In this document: positions 12,201 to 27,200 of the stretch, piece by piece
Layout: every line of letters begins with the position of its first letter
Position numbering within the stretch: the first letter of the stretch is position 1
Source of the DNA: Antedon mediterranea
Lineage: Eukaryota > Echinodermata > Crinoidea > Comatulida > Antedonidae
Assembly: GCF_964355755.1 (NCBI RefSeq)
Contig: NC_092676.1
Span: forward strand, 19,266,288 to 19,326,287
Direction of reading: 5' to 3'
DNA: 60,000 nt
The notes under the pieces: model-generated
Seen by the model: only the letters and a program-made list of their open reading frames with translations
Databases searched by the model: none
Told to the model about the DNA's origin: nothing
Made by a program: the position numbers and the translations under genes

Positions 12201-15200
12201 TCGAGCGATCGTGTTTTGAAAACTGATGGGGATTTTCCGATGAGGTTTTCAACGCGCGGAAATCGGCTCGACGGGATTTTAGAACCGTTTTAAAATCGCA
12301 TTTTCTCGGCAACTAATTCATTAATTTTAATTATAAACACACTTATACATAGATTAAAACAAGTACTTTCAAACAATATAAATTTTGTAAGTATTAATTA
12401 AGATTGAATACGATTTATTTAACATCAAAGTCATACTACTTTTTCGAATTTCGTCAATATTTCAAAAGTGATACCCCTCTGTGCGCTTTCATTGGGATAC
12501 CTACTTATAGTCTAGCATTTAAGGTAAGGACTGAACGTGGGATTGGAAGCCAAGCTATTGTTTGTTAGTTTGTTTTTTATTGTTTGTCTGCACCCACATA
12601 ACATTTACAATGAAGGAAGAAAATTACACTAGTAAAAAAGTGTGCAGAAGGAGGCCAAAATAAGTTTGAAGACAAATTTTAAGTCATGCTCACCAGATCA
12701 AAAAAATAAATAAATAAAATATTGAAGGTTTAGTAGCCCAGTTTACAAGAACAACTAATAATATTAGGAAAGAGTAGCTGGAGATTTAATTGCCATAAGC
12801 CGCAACCAGAAACTTATTTAGGTTATATTTGAAAGAAGGAAGATCGGAAAGAATAAAAGAATAACTTCTATAATTTCTGGCAATAAAAAATTGATTTTCT
12901 TCTCAAATGGAATGTGTGCTTTTCGGATAAATTATTAGTTTAAATGTAATTTCTTTATTTTGTACATTTAGTTGCAATCAACAAATTGAATAAATGAAAA
13001 ACAAATCTAGGACACAAATCTAAAATCTCTTTACATTACCTTATTGAATGATATAACCGGTTTCGGGTGGATCCTAATAATTGTAAGACATAAGCGATAA
13101 GCTAACATCATCTCCACTTGTAAGCGCAAGAAGATTGCCCGGATTTCTTTGTCCAATACCTCAGGCTTAGAGCAGCCTTTCGCATTAGCTGGAGGGAATG
13201 CACAGTCTGCCAATTGTAGATCTGGACTCAGTACCTAAGAAAAATGTTTATAGAATTTATGTATTTAGGCTCGGGTCAAATTTTTACATTTTTTTTGTAG
13301 CATTATACTACTGTATTATATACTACTACAGTCAATTCTCCCAAAACCGGACACCTTTGGGCTGGCCTAATATGTCTGGTTTTCCGGAAAGTCTAGAATT
13401 CGAATTGTGTAGTTAATGGTACAAATGAATTTGGGATCTTGTGGATCTCGGAAAAAGTCTGGTTTTGGGAGAGTTTCTGGTTTCAGAGAGAGTCTGGTAA
13501 TGGAGAATTGACTGTATTACATTTAATAAGTATGAGAAACAACATTTTTTGTTTCTTACCTATTTTATGACAATACAATAAATAAGAGTACTCTATTACT
13601 ATTATTAACAGTTTTTCCTTTTAAGCTCTGTCTCCAGTTTATAAAAAAGTGTTATATGCTTAAATATGGTAGTGATATGTCATCATGTCCATATATGGGC
13701 ACATCACATTTTTTTGTCACATAAAGTTTGATAGTGTAGACAGAGCTTTAGTTGATTTTCTTCTATTCAATAGTGGAAAAAGACCAAGTCAAACAGTTAT
13801 ATTAATATGATTCCTACCAGTGTTAACTCTCTTTGCAGTTTTTCTATCATGTAGTCTGGAGGAGAGAAACAAGTAACACAGTCTGGTACAATGACTGTGC
13901 CACCATCTAAATCCACTGCAGTCACATCCACCTGTAGGTAAATTACATAAATATTAATTTATTAGATATAATTAAAGTATTATATAAATAAACTTTATTT
14001 ATTCACGAGACTTTACAGTACAACTTTTTCAATCAACACTGATTGTTTTTACACAAGTTTGTGATATAATAATATAGGGGCATATACTGTAAGGGAGTGT
14101 GGAGCAATGTGTTGGACTACTGATCTTGAGATTGTCACATCGCTTGTATCCTTATGCAAGGCACTTTACTTTCATTTGCCTCTCTCCACCTAGGTGTACA
14201 AATGGGTACCTGGTAAGGTCATAATGACAATTGCGTTGATTACTAGCTGCATTATAATAGTATGTTTCCAGACGTGTTTGATCTAAAAAATGGCAAGGGG
14301 TATTTCAATTTAAAGTGCTTAGAAGCTGTGTGAATTAAGCGCTATATAACTTAAGAATGAGTATTAATATTATTGCAGCTGTAACAGAAATTATATAATA
14401 CTTACAAGCTCTTCGATTTCTTGTTTCATTGATGAGTGGATACCCATAATAAACGGAGTTGGTGTGTTTAATACTTCTTTAAGCGGTTCAGGTAATAATG
14501 GAATATATACATAACTGGAAAACAATCAAATACTTAAATTTCATTTCAAACTAAAACAGCGTTTTGTCAATCTTTGTGAGGACAATTAAAGTCCCATATA
14601 AATTATAAGCACTCTTTTAGTAAACAAATACTGCAGCATTATTTCAACTGCAGAACTTATTTAACTGCAGTACTGATTCAACCACTACACTTATTCAACT
14701 ACATCACTTATTCAACAGTATACTTATTTAACTGCCGTACTTAATTAACTTCAGTACTGATTCAACCACTACCCTTATTCAACTGCAGTACTTATTCAAC
14801 AGCAGTACTTAATTAACTTCAGTACTGATTCAACCACTACACTTATTGAACTGCAGCACTTACTCAACTGCAGTACTTATTCAACTGCAGTACTTATTCA
14901 ACTGTAGTACTTATTCAACTGTAGTACTGATTCAAACACCACACTTTTTTTTCAACCACTACACTTATTTAACTGCAGTACTTATATGTAGAATGTAAAT
15001 GCTTACCAGTATTTAAATGGGTATAATAGAGAGTGGATAGCTGAACAGGCATCTGTCAAGCGGGTATAACTACTGGAGTGGAATAGGACCTTGTTGTCTG
15101 TCAATACTAAGCTAAACAATGTTATCACATTCTGGATTCCTGTAAATATAAACAATTAAAAAGAAAATTGGCTAGATTACAAAAAAAAGGAAATAATAAC

Positions 15201-18200
15201 TTTCATTTATACTTATTAGGTCAAACTTTTGCTTTTAAATACATTTTAACAGTTTACAAATGATTCCAATGGTGCTGAGATATTCAAAGTTAAAGATAAA
15301 TTTTATCAATTTTTTTGTTAACGTTATTTTTTATATTATCCAAAAAAATAATCATCACTAATAAAATATTGATTTTTTTAAACTATCTAAAGCTATTTAA
15401 AAACGTGTCATAATTATAAATGTTAATTTAGATTCATTAACTAAGCGCATACTTATTTTTGACATGGTATTTCTTGATGTATGAAATCTATTTTTGATTC
15501 ACTCAAGGAATTTATTTCATGTACATTTTGGGCAAGTACTGAATACATCATAAAAATGTCTGTGATATTTTTTTTTAATAGTTTATCCATTTTTAGATCT
15601 AAAATTCAATTGTAAAAGTTGTTTATTGTATTCTTTGCTTTGTTTTATCTCAAACTGGAAGTTTTTATCTTTGTTGGTTGTGAATTGAATAAAATAAAAA
15701 TAAAATAAATTTCCACATGACGTACCAAGTTGTTGAAAGAGGAGAGCGACAGTTGAACGTGTGACAGGAACCATATCACTAAGTGGAGGCTGTATCGCTT
15801 GTCTATCACTTGCTCCAATTGAAAAACGAACCTGAAAAAACAATGAAATATTTGCAATTTAAGGTTACCATATCATCTGTCATACTTGATAGATGTACAA
15901 GAACCTGTGAACAATCTGTGTTTACAGAAATTTATCAGAATGGAAAGTTCATGCTAAAATAACCAAATGTGTTGGAAAAAAAAAGCGTTAAACTAGTGGA
16001 ATGTTAATGCAAGTCTTGTTTCATACAATGCCAAAAGAAGAGCACATGCAATTATAGGATGGGAAACTCATGCTTCTATATATAAATTTACGTAAGGGCA
16101 AAATTCGGTAAATCGCGCCTTACTTCTAGAATTTTCACTCGATGGTATATAAAGTTGGTTCGTACTTTCGGTACTGATTTTAACCACTTGATGTAACCCT
16201 GTTTACTAATTAAATTAAGTTAGATAATTAGTTATTGACGATTAAAACGAATTTAGGTTCAACGATTTGCCCCAAATAGGGGTGTTTTCCGATCGTGGTA
16301 TACACTGTCTAATGGATGTCCATCTTGAAAAATACCCGCCACAAAAATGCGAGGAGGCTTCGCATTTTCCTATCTCCTCCTACGATAATTGTTTTTAATA
16401 GCTGAAAACCGGTTGAACAGCTAGAGTACACCATCATAATGTTGAAGACAGGCCGATTTTCTTTAAAAAATACTATTTTGATAGATTTAATATACGATTT
16501 TACAAATGTATTGATTTGCGATGAATGGAACATCCCAATCTCTCAGTCTGCCAGAGTTTGGTTTAACACAAGTACTGTAGGTAAATTTATGAGCCCTTGG
16601 TTTAACACATAGGGTAGGTAAATAAATATATGGGCCCTTTGAGAATAAACTTGCAATAATTTGACAATACTGTAAATAACTATTTTTGGAACTCATTTGA
16701 ATCGAAAATTTCTTACTGTGAATTTTCGTCCTGTTAGATAATAATAAACTGTTAGATATATAAACACATTATTATATACAAATACACTTTATACTGACAG
16801 TTCCTTCTCAACGTTTGTATTAATTAATAATTACCAAAAATATAAACGTCGTAGTGGTGTATCGTGACATGTACTTTAATATTTCAATCGATTATGACTG
16901 ACAGTTTTAACAAAGTATTACATCGCAAATGTTTTACTGTATTTAGAGGTATATTATGTATAGGCTTATAAAACATGAACAAAATATTTCGTTACTGAGT
17001 GGATAAAGAATATATTTAAAAATTGTTCCTCTTTGTACCTATCCGCTTTCCCATCCCTCAACCCTAATGTTACATACAAAACACAAATTTGGTTTCTTTA
17101 AATGAGTCCAAATCAAAAATTTGGACTCATTTTGTGAAAAGTTTCTCCTTCGGAAGTAATTCCCAGGGTGCTAATTTTAGTTGACTACATAAATCATCGT
17201 GTCTATTTATTCGTTTCTGTAAACGACAATGTATTATAGTCCTGCGGTACGTACATTTGAAATCGCCAGTTTTGTTACGCTGAAATTACTGTAGGCCTAT
17301 ATTCGAGAACCATCTGTGGGCACGACCTAGATGGTACGCGAGCGAAGCGAGCGTACCATCTAGTTCTATTAAAGCAAGTCTCATTTGACGTTTAGGTAGT
17401 GCCCCTGAAGGCCCTGTATGGTACCTGTGGCAGTGTGGACTACTGATCGCGAGATCTTGGGTTTGAATCCAACACTCATCCCATTGCTTGGCAAGACCCT
17501 TTACTTGCGTTTGCCTATCTCCACCCAGGTGTACAAATGGGTACCTGGTAAGGACGTCAGGACACAACTTTGAGCTGATTACTAGCTGCACTATGGGAAT
17601 ATGTTTCTGTATGTGTTTGACCGTCCTAACAATGACCAAGGTATTAACATGTATGGTGCTTAAGGTTTCATTAGACGCTAAAATCCATTATAATTATTTG
17701 ATGTTGAGATGATTTGAACCAAGGAACCATAAATTGGTAAGCAAACATGTAAACCACCAAGCCATAGTAACACCTTCATTCCTATTTATAATGCATAGTA
17801 CTGTATACAGAATATCAGGCTTGAGTTAAGGTTTACATATTGTTATCAATCACATGCAATAAAACATTTGTTTAAATGTACATTCCACAACATGGATTTC
17901 TTTTATCTTAAAATATAAATAAATTTTCAAATAAAATGTTAACTTATCTTTATTATAAAAACAATTGTTTAAATATAAATTCCACAAGCACTAAATTACT
18001 TTTAGTACCAAATGTTGGTAAAAAAAATAAGTGCACAGTTAGATCTATTAACCAGTTCAAATAGAGTAGAACAAGTCTTGAAAAAACTAAAATCTTTGTA
18101 TACTGTAGTTATTTTATACCTCTATTATATTCTATCAATAATAAAGCATTAAATATGTTTTCTATGTTTGGATTTGACTACAGTGTCAGTTTGACAACTG

Positions 18201-21200
18201 CAGGGCATCCATAAACATTGTTTAAAATGTCAGTTTAGAGTCACCACATGTCCTCTCATTGAAAGCTAGGCTCTACATTCTATTAAAAATAGACATTTAA
18301 TGTCACCTGCCTAATTAGAATTCATGTCAACACAGGTATACAGCAATACAAGTGTTTGTATTTATATAGAGACTATTGACTTAATCTAATGGGGTTTTAC
18401 ATGAAAAGAAGGAATTTTAGATTTTTTTTTTAATAAGATCAAGTTTTAAATTTTGTTGCCGTTTTGTGTGTGAAATCACTTCTACCTTTAAACGTTGAAA
18501 ATACAGTAACAGGATATAGCATCCTTAACCTTTATATCAAGCTGTATATTTATTTCAAATTTTAAAAACTGGATAGTAAGAGAGAACGACTATGTGTGTA
18601 TGATGCTTATGCACTTGTCAATTGTACAGTATGACCAACTATATGAACCCTGAGAGAGGTGCGTCATTTATAAATAATCATTGATGCAGAGGTGCGTCAT
18701 GAAAAAAACCACACGGTACGTCACATCAATGTCCGTCACTTTACCACCCACCATATCATCATTAACAACATGGTCACAATGCGTCAAAATGGGTGCGTCA
18801 TGGTCACCTAAAGGTTAGTCAATTTGTTGACGCAGGGGTGCGTCATGGTTTTCATAAGGTATGACACACATCGGATAAATGATGCACCTCTCCCGGGGGT
18901 CATATAGTGGGTCATACGATTAAAAAGTGCCTTATTGATGTGTGACTGTTATTTAGTGTAACTGCTTTAACCCAACATGGGAAGCGTTAAACCCTTAAGT
19001 AAACAAAACTTTTCAAATACAGTAGATTGTCCTAAGCAAATGCTATCTATTCAGACAAGGAAGGAAGTGGTATTTTAAAGCATACTAAAATTTCAATTCA
19101 TATTCTGTAGTTTCCATTTAAAAGTAAGCATCTCATATTGTAAAGGTTAAAGTGGAAAGAGAAATTGGCGATGGTTTTGTTTATGGAAGGACAGAATCGT
19201 GGGCATAGGCGTAGATGCCTAGATGCTTCAATGTACAGATGGAGTAATCATTATTTAACCATGAAAAGGGCAGTCAAAACCTTATTTATATAGGTTATAG
19301 GAACTTCTTCCTCAGTTGTCTGCCTTCTTCATGTACACTCGACGTTGTTTTTTGTTCATATTTTTTGTCATTTTGTGTATTTTGGAGAAAATAAATGTAT
19401 TATAATTAATTATAGACTAGACATTTAAATTAAGAGCATAACATTCCAGTCAATTCTTGTACGGTATTACTGTACATCAGCTAGTAAACATTAAACATCA
19501 TCCAGGTTTGCATCTGTTGACAACAGGCCCATACTTTAGATAGCATTATCATCTAACTCAACTATTACCTAACCCTACAGAATCCCATGTGGGATGAAGA
19601 TTGCTGTTAGAAGACCCGATACTGCAGGATGTTTCACATCTTTTTTAAAGGTATCATCATTTTATGCGAAGAACCTAGTGGTTAAAGTAAATAATTATGA
19701 ACATGTTTATGCTCTGTCTACACCATCAAACTTTATGGGGAAAAAAATGTGATGTGCCCATAAATATATCACTACCATATTTTTGTCAAAACTATATTTG
19801 GGCATACACACACTTTTTTGTCAAACTACTGCAGTTTGAGTGTAGACAGAGCTTAAGAGAAATATGAATAAACCTGGTTTAACACTTGATAAATTCATAA
19901 GATAGAATCAACCAATCAGAATTAAATTGAATACTTCTATACTAAGTCATTGCACACAACCTTATTGGCCCAGCTTTCATCCACGGCACCCCATAAATAG
20001 CTCATGTTTTCTACGGTGAATGTTAAACTTATGATGATGACAGATTGCGAAATTAAGTCATGATATTTTATGAATGCGTCTAATTTTGCATATAAACAAG
20101 GGTTTTTTGATATTAAACAATTTACGACACAAACAGGTTTTGGTCATAAAAATTAATGGACTGTAGAAAGCATTAAAAATGCTATCAATGAGGTACAATA
20201 GGTAAATTGCTATTTGTACTACACAATTGAGAATGAAGCATGAGTTTCAATAATTATAAAACATAGCGATTTTCCAGGAAAAAAACATTGATTGCCAATA
20301 TTGTTAAAGATGTTTTAGGAAAACAAACACTTTCTTTGAATAATTACTTGTGATTACGTAAAAATCGACTTGGTTTGTCAATGCGAGCTACAGTTTCCGA
20401 TTGAAAACATAGATGGGATGGTACATTAGAAAACAAATATTAAGTGTGTGATGTACAGTATGTCATTGTCAGAGCTAGAACTGTGACATGTAAGGCTCTA
20501 GGTTGCAGTGTACACCTAAGGTAACCTTTTGGGTCATGGCCATTCATCAAAATTTGACGATGACAATAGGCTATTGTAAATTACTGGATAGTAACGACGA
20601 CACCCATGAATAGTTGTTAATAATATGCCAACCGATTATTATATTATCATTAGTCGATGAGTTAACAAATAGTTATCTGCTTAACTAAATTTAGCACCAT
20701 GACAAGAACCCAAACCTAGATTAGGAAAGAATTGCTGGTCTATTTGACTAAAAACAGTCTTTCTATTTCAAAACTGTTGTCTTCCTTCTTCTTTACAATA
20801 TCAACAGTATATTTTTTTCTTTACTAAAATTCCACAATCATAGGATTTGCTTTAAGCGTGGTTCCCACTAGCGACGCAACACAAGGACGTAACATAACGC
20901 AAGTGAATTGACCAATCACACGCGATGGCTTATTCGCCTGTGATTGCTAACTGTCTATAACACGTTGCGTTTACGTCCTTGCATTACGTTCTAGTGGGAA
21001 CCAAGCTTTAGAATAAAGTTGTAAGCTTTTCGTCATAAGGCTTAATTAATATGGTATTCACTTTAAATTTACCTGAGATCCTCCAGGAGCAGGAATAACA
21101 ATGTGTCCTAAGATGTTTCCAACAAGCAGCTCTAATTTAACGTCCATTCGCTCAATGAACGATGTGTAAATCAACCCTAAACAATTCTGAAATAGAACAG

Positions 21201-24200
21201 AATATAGAAACAATTACTGTTTGTATTAATTAGCATGGTAGGCCTTAAACAATTACTGTTATGTAGGCCTAAAAAAGCTCTAATTCTGTCACTAAAAAAC
21301 TAATCTAGGAGGAGAAAGTGAAGTTATCATAAACCTCAGATACTGTAGGGTGGAGATGGACGTTGTCAAATTTAAATAGAAATAAAAATATTACAAGCTA
21401 TGTTTGTAGCATGCGTTTTTCTCAATTTGCGGATTAACCTGACATTTGTGGCTGGATCTCTATCAGTGGAGAACTATAAAGTATTTAAACAGCCAGAAAG
21501 AAATTGCAGATCATTTATATAACAAGTATTTGGAGAAAAGTAACAATATACAACAGACATCTACACAGAGGTATAAGAGAGTTTTAAACGATCACTATTA
21601 GTCTTCCGTTGGTTGTAACTTAGATATGATTTGGATCAGCTTAAATCTGTTCTGTGCATGCATTTAACAATAATACATGTGAACACTATTACCATAGTAC
21701 TATAATGTACACTCACCTTGAATGTATCGAGGTATGCTAATCTAGATACTAGTAACAAGCTCTTAGGAGCATACATGACTGTATTATGCACCAACGAACA
21801 TTCTTGTTCATCACTCTCAACATCATCAGGCTTCATCGGTGTCATTTTTACCGGTTCGCAGAATGTCAGTATCGCGCAGTAATGGCGACCTGCCGTCACA
21901 TCTGTCAGCACAGAGATGTGGAACGTCGGGAGGAATGGTTCTCTCCTCAATTTCCATCCTCCTGGTTGGCAAAACTGTAAAATAGAAGAATGAGAGCTAA
22001 GTTTAAGGTACATGTCCTTCTTATAAACTTAAGATTTATTTCACCAAATTTGAAGGCTCTTTTATAATAATAATGGTTACAAATATTTGAGCTGGGTATA
22101 GATAGTTGAGCGCTGTATAGATAGTTGAGCGCTGTATAGATAGTTGAGCTGGGCAGAAATGTTCTATCATTGATCAATCTCGATTGATTTTACCCACCTT
22201 ATGTTAGGCCTTCAAACCACATAGTAGTAGTAGTAGTAGTAGTAGTACAGGTAGTAGTAGCCTTAGTCACGTATGCCAGGCAACCACTTGAACTAAATCT
22301 AATATTGATTATCTCATGTACCGTACAATGTAAATATGTCCTTTTTTTTGTTTTACTAAATAATATTAATCAGCATATCAAATCAACACCTACTATGTAA
22401 TTAATAAGTAAAGTGTTTATACCTTTAAAAATAAAAGTAAAATTGGGGAAAACCCTAAAGATTTTTTTAGAAGTTGACAGTTATAAACAAATTATCAAAT
22501 AATAAAAGCTATATAGTCTAATTTTATACTTTTTTTACTTTTCGGTTATGTTCTCCCCTTCAAGGGGAAAAGGTCTATGTCAGTTCATCCAGGTAAGCTA
22601 GTCACGTAAGACTTATACCTTCATAAAAAAATAAAATAAAAATAAAAATAAATAAAAATACCAGGGAATAGTAAAATTACAATATTACTAAATAAATAAA
22701 TGTTAACTTTTGGGAGACACCAGCAGAAAGCTGAACATCAGACGAGAGATGGCGCAATTCACCGAACTATGACGAATGACAGAACGTCATGTCAACGTCA
22801 TTTGCGTGACCAAGGCTACTGATAAAGTAGCTGAAACGTAGCAAGTAAGTACTTGTCAACTGGTTTAACTAAAAAGTTAACATTTATTTATTATTTTAAT
22901 ATCCATTTGAAACCAGATGAAATTTTTTGAGAATCTACAATATTACTAAATTCCCTTCTTCAACTTACCAGGGACTTGTTAACTCCCTGCTTATACAGTA
23001 CATAGCATAAACTGCTCTCACTAATGTGAATATGTATTTAAACTAATTAGACTAATAACCACATTACTATATTTAAGGTGGAATCATGGAGGTATACAAT
23101 TAGTTATTCATTTTATACCTCCATTGGTGGAATAATTATGAAGATTAAATCGTAAGCTTTGAAATAGGTAGACAGTGAACATGTATTATCAGAAAAGCGG
23201 CAGTTATGAAATAGGGAGTGTTTAACCTTGATTCTTTTTTTTTTATTGTATAGTGTATTGTATTCAAATAAACTACTGTAAATGTAATGAACCATAACAA
23301 TCTTATTATCTCTTGGCAAACAGCACATCATTTGTCAATTGTGATTATAATACTGTACATGGTAATGTAATGATAGTTTAAAATCACACTACAGTATACA
23401 GTACCTGTACAAACAGTACAATCATTAATATTTAAAAAATATCATTATTGTCCCACTGAAATAAAATTTGTCTAAATCAATGGCTACCAGATGTCTCTGT
23501 GAGACGGTTGTTTGGACCAGTACCAGTAGTAGTAAATGGTTTTTTTTTAATATAATGCTATATAGATAATAATAATAATGCTATCAAATAAGATTAATAG
23601 AAAAAAAATTACCTGAAAAACTGTAACTCAAAAGCAACAAACTGTAGTCAAATTGTCTCGAATTCAATGGTTTTTTTAACCATTTATTTTGTTTTTTCAT
23701 AAATGACTGAAAACATTACCTTTTTTATTTTATTTTTTTCTACAGAAGTAATTAACTATATTGAAACTGCAAAATGGCCTATACAAAGTCTGTTATTATT
23801 AAAAAATAATCTTCATTTTTCATGTTTTTGGAGGACAATACATCTTTAACAAACAACAGTACATTCATTTTAAGTTTTATTTCAGTTTTTTCATTTCATT
23901 ATTTAAAATGCAAACTGAAAAATAGCCAATTCATTTATTAGGTACAGTACAGGACAGAAAGTCAATTATTTTTCCATCATATAATATAATTGCTATCTTA
24001 ATCATTAGTGCCATCCAAATGAAGACTTAATTTTATACAAGTAGATTAGCATTTTGATCTTGAATTTTGAATAATTTTGAGGGTGAACGCTTAATTGTGT
24101 ATATTAGCAAATTGTATCTCAACATTGCATGGTTCAGGTGAACTATTTATAATCGATATAATCAGGGAGTTGTAAAATAACTCCCTGATAATATAATATA

Positions 24201-27200
24201 CAGTATCAGTGAGTTAAGATAGAAAATGACAGTGGACAAATTTATAGAAAAAAGAAATTAACTTATTGCTTAAAACATTAACATTGCATGAGGCCAATTG
24301 TAAACGTGCTATACATTAACCATGGTTCAGTATTTTACTTGTTTGCTTTATCTGCCAATCCTATAATCTTGTCTCAAACTCAAACTTTATTTGAACAACG
24401 CTTTTGGATCAGCTGCACACATTTATTAAAACGGTGCGTTCTAACATTAATAATACAGTCAGCAAGTAAATTTAAATTAATTTAAAAAGTATTATTACAT
24501 TACAGTCAATACATAACTCAAAGTAGAGAATTTTTCAAGACTATAAAGCATTGAAACTATATTAAAAAGTATACAAATGTTCTATGTCATATACTGTAAA
24601 ATGTCCATTTCACAAGTGGACATAAGTTCATGTGAACAAGGATAATATTAATAAGTATTAATACTTAATACTACTGTAGCAACTTAGGGCCCGTTTCTGC
24701 TGCCAACCCAAAATATACCGTATAAATATACCGTATAAATATACCGTATATATACCGTATATGAAATTCGTGCACCGTTTCCGCTGCACATACTTCGTGG
24801 GTGGGTTGTAAAAAAGTTGGCTTTCATTACCCTAAATGCATTTCGTGAGACGGAAGTATGGATTGACCTCGTGTAGTGAGGTTTTTTACCTACCGATACA
24901 TGCTGACAAAAACAAAACAATGATGGTTTCTCAAAACGTCGTAGCATTGCTTTCTATTTTAAATCTAATGAGCAGAAGTGGCAACGAATTTACACCGCAC
25001 ATACAAGCACAATCTAGAAATGTCACTATAAATAAACTCTGTTATTCAAATTGAGTTTATATTATGCTATATTATCCTATATTGCCGTTTTAATTTCCAT
25101 TTTCTATTATACAGTATTTTACCATGATTTTACATCACGTTGTTGTCGTGTAAGAACATTTGATTTATTGTAATTCAAATCTCGGTATCTCTTCTGTTGC
25201 CATGCAGTCTCCCCCCAACTTTCGCTTCCCCCCACAATTGAATTGCAAAAATAGTGATTTGTTCGGTCCACAGTGACATTTTGATCTGTTGCTTGCTTTT
25301 ACACGTGTTTTTCAACTTTCAATGCAGCAGAAAAGCCAAAACAAACGCGTCGCGCTCTGTTAGTTTTTGACCTCGTGTCATGAGTCGGGTCACATTTACG
25401 GTATATTTTGAGTGCAGCAGAAACGGGGAACGAAATATACGGTATATTTTGGAATATACCGTATAATATCCACAAACGATGGGGATATTTATGCAGTATA
25501 TATACCGCAAATATATACGGTATATTTTTTATGAGACCCATTTCTGCTGCCAAAAAATATACCGTATATAAAATATACCGTATATATACGGTATATTTTT
25601 GGCAGCAGAAACGAGGCCTTAGTAAGTATAGTAGTTTGAACTGAATGAATAAAGATTCATTTTTACCAGCAGTAGTTAAGAATTAATCTTTCAACAGTAC
25701 TGTGTATAAGCATGCAGAATATGTACAGTATGTTCATAGTACTACTGTGTATGATTATGAGTGAAATTTATAGCAACTAAACCATTTTAACTTCAACATT
25801 GGTTTATGTGGTGATGGACATTAAAGGGGAGCTCCGGGTATAAAGTTTCAATAAAATATAAACCCTTGCAGCAGCACTGATCTTTCATCTACAGTAAAGC
25901 AGAACGAGTATCATAAAATTCCCATTTCAAAAAGTTGTGCTACCTGATTTTCATGTTATTTTATACCTCTAGTAAAAAATATAAATGTTGAATTTTGAAA
26001 TTGTTTCATTTGCCTATCTGGATATTGAAGTGTTTCTTCAAAATACCATTTTGGAAAATTTAAAGCTTTACATATGTCAAATTAGCAATTGAAGGCACCT
26101 ATTGAAAATTCATTGAGGTAGATTTTGCTACTGCACACATGACATCACAGCAATTTATAGCGATGGCTGTATAGCAAGTGTGGGGCGAAATCTCGCAATT
26201 GTTCTCGTGAAGTTTTCCTTTAATCCGGGGATAGACTGTAGCCTACTAAAATCTGAGGGTGAGTCATTTTATTTATTTATTTTCTATTTTTGGGTGGGCA
26301 CCTTGTTAATAGTTACCGGGTTATCAATGCGTGAAGCAAAAAAGGGCATGATTGTAAAAACAGCTAGGGTAGGCCTTCTACTAGACAATCAACTTTTATT
26401 TCAATACATGTTTTGTGGTATTCAAAAAAATAATTACTACAGTACATCATTAGTTTTAATTGTCATACCTTTTCTAAAGTTGTTTTAATTCTTATGCTTT
26501 TATACATGTATGTACTACATATAATGAGAAATCATTTATTGGATATATGGTGCATTTTAAATGCTTTGTTATTATTATTATTATTAGTAGTATTAGTATT
26601 ATTTATTACTGTAATTATTTTTCTAACTGCAAATATGATGACCTTGACAGATCCAGTTATTTGTGACAGGATAATCTACACTGCACTGACACGAAAAGTC
26701 ATGCATGAAAAGGCATTTTACGTTCAGTAAAAGAGAGGATTCCTATGAAGAGTACAAAGTGAACTTTATATGAAACCAAGATAATCGGCTGCTATTGTTC
26801 AATACAATAGGGATTGTCAACTACCATTGAACTATACCAGTCAATGACTAAACAAGTTTAACAATTGTGGTTAGTGTATTTTACAGCCCACTTGGTTTTA
26901 TCAAATTATAAACTACATAAAAATACATTTGAAGTGTCAATATATTAAAGTTGGAGTACTGAACATACAGTAGAATTAATTTCAAACGTTTTGGTTTTAT
27001 AAATTAGAGTTTTCAAAATTTTATATTTTCAAAATTACACAAACCAGTAGTGGTGTTAGTAGTCTATGAGTGCTAGCTTACCTGTATAAACCGACAATAG
27101 CCCGTGCTCTCCAGAGGGAGAGGGCTTAGATACGAAAGTGAAAAGTTCCTAGAACACCCCTGTATTATAATGGACCCATCCGCAACCACGCCCTCATGTG

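Noticed and set aside
17286-17639. Protein-coding ORF on the minus strand
   Set aside because: It runs through the antisense of a tRNA-derived SINE.
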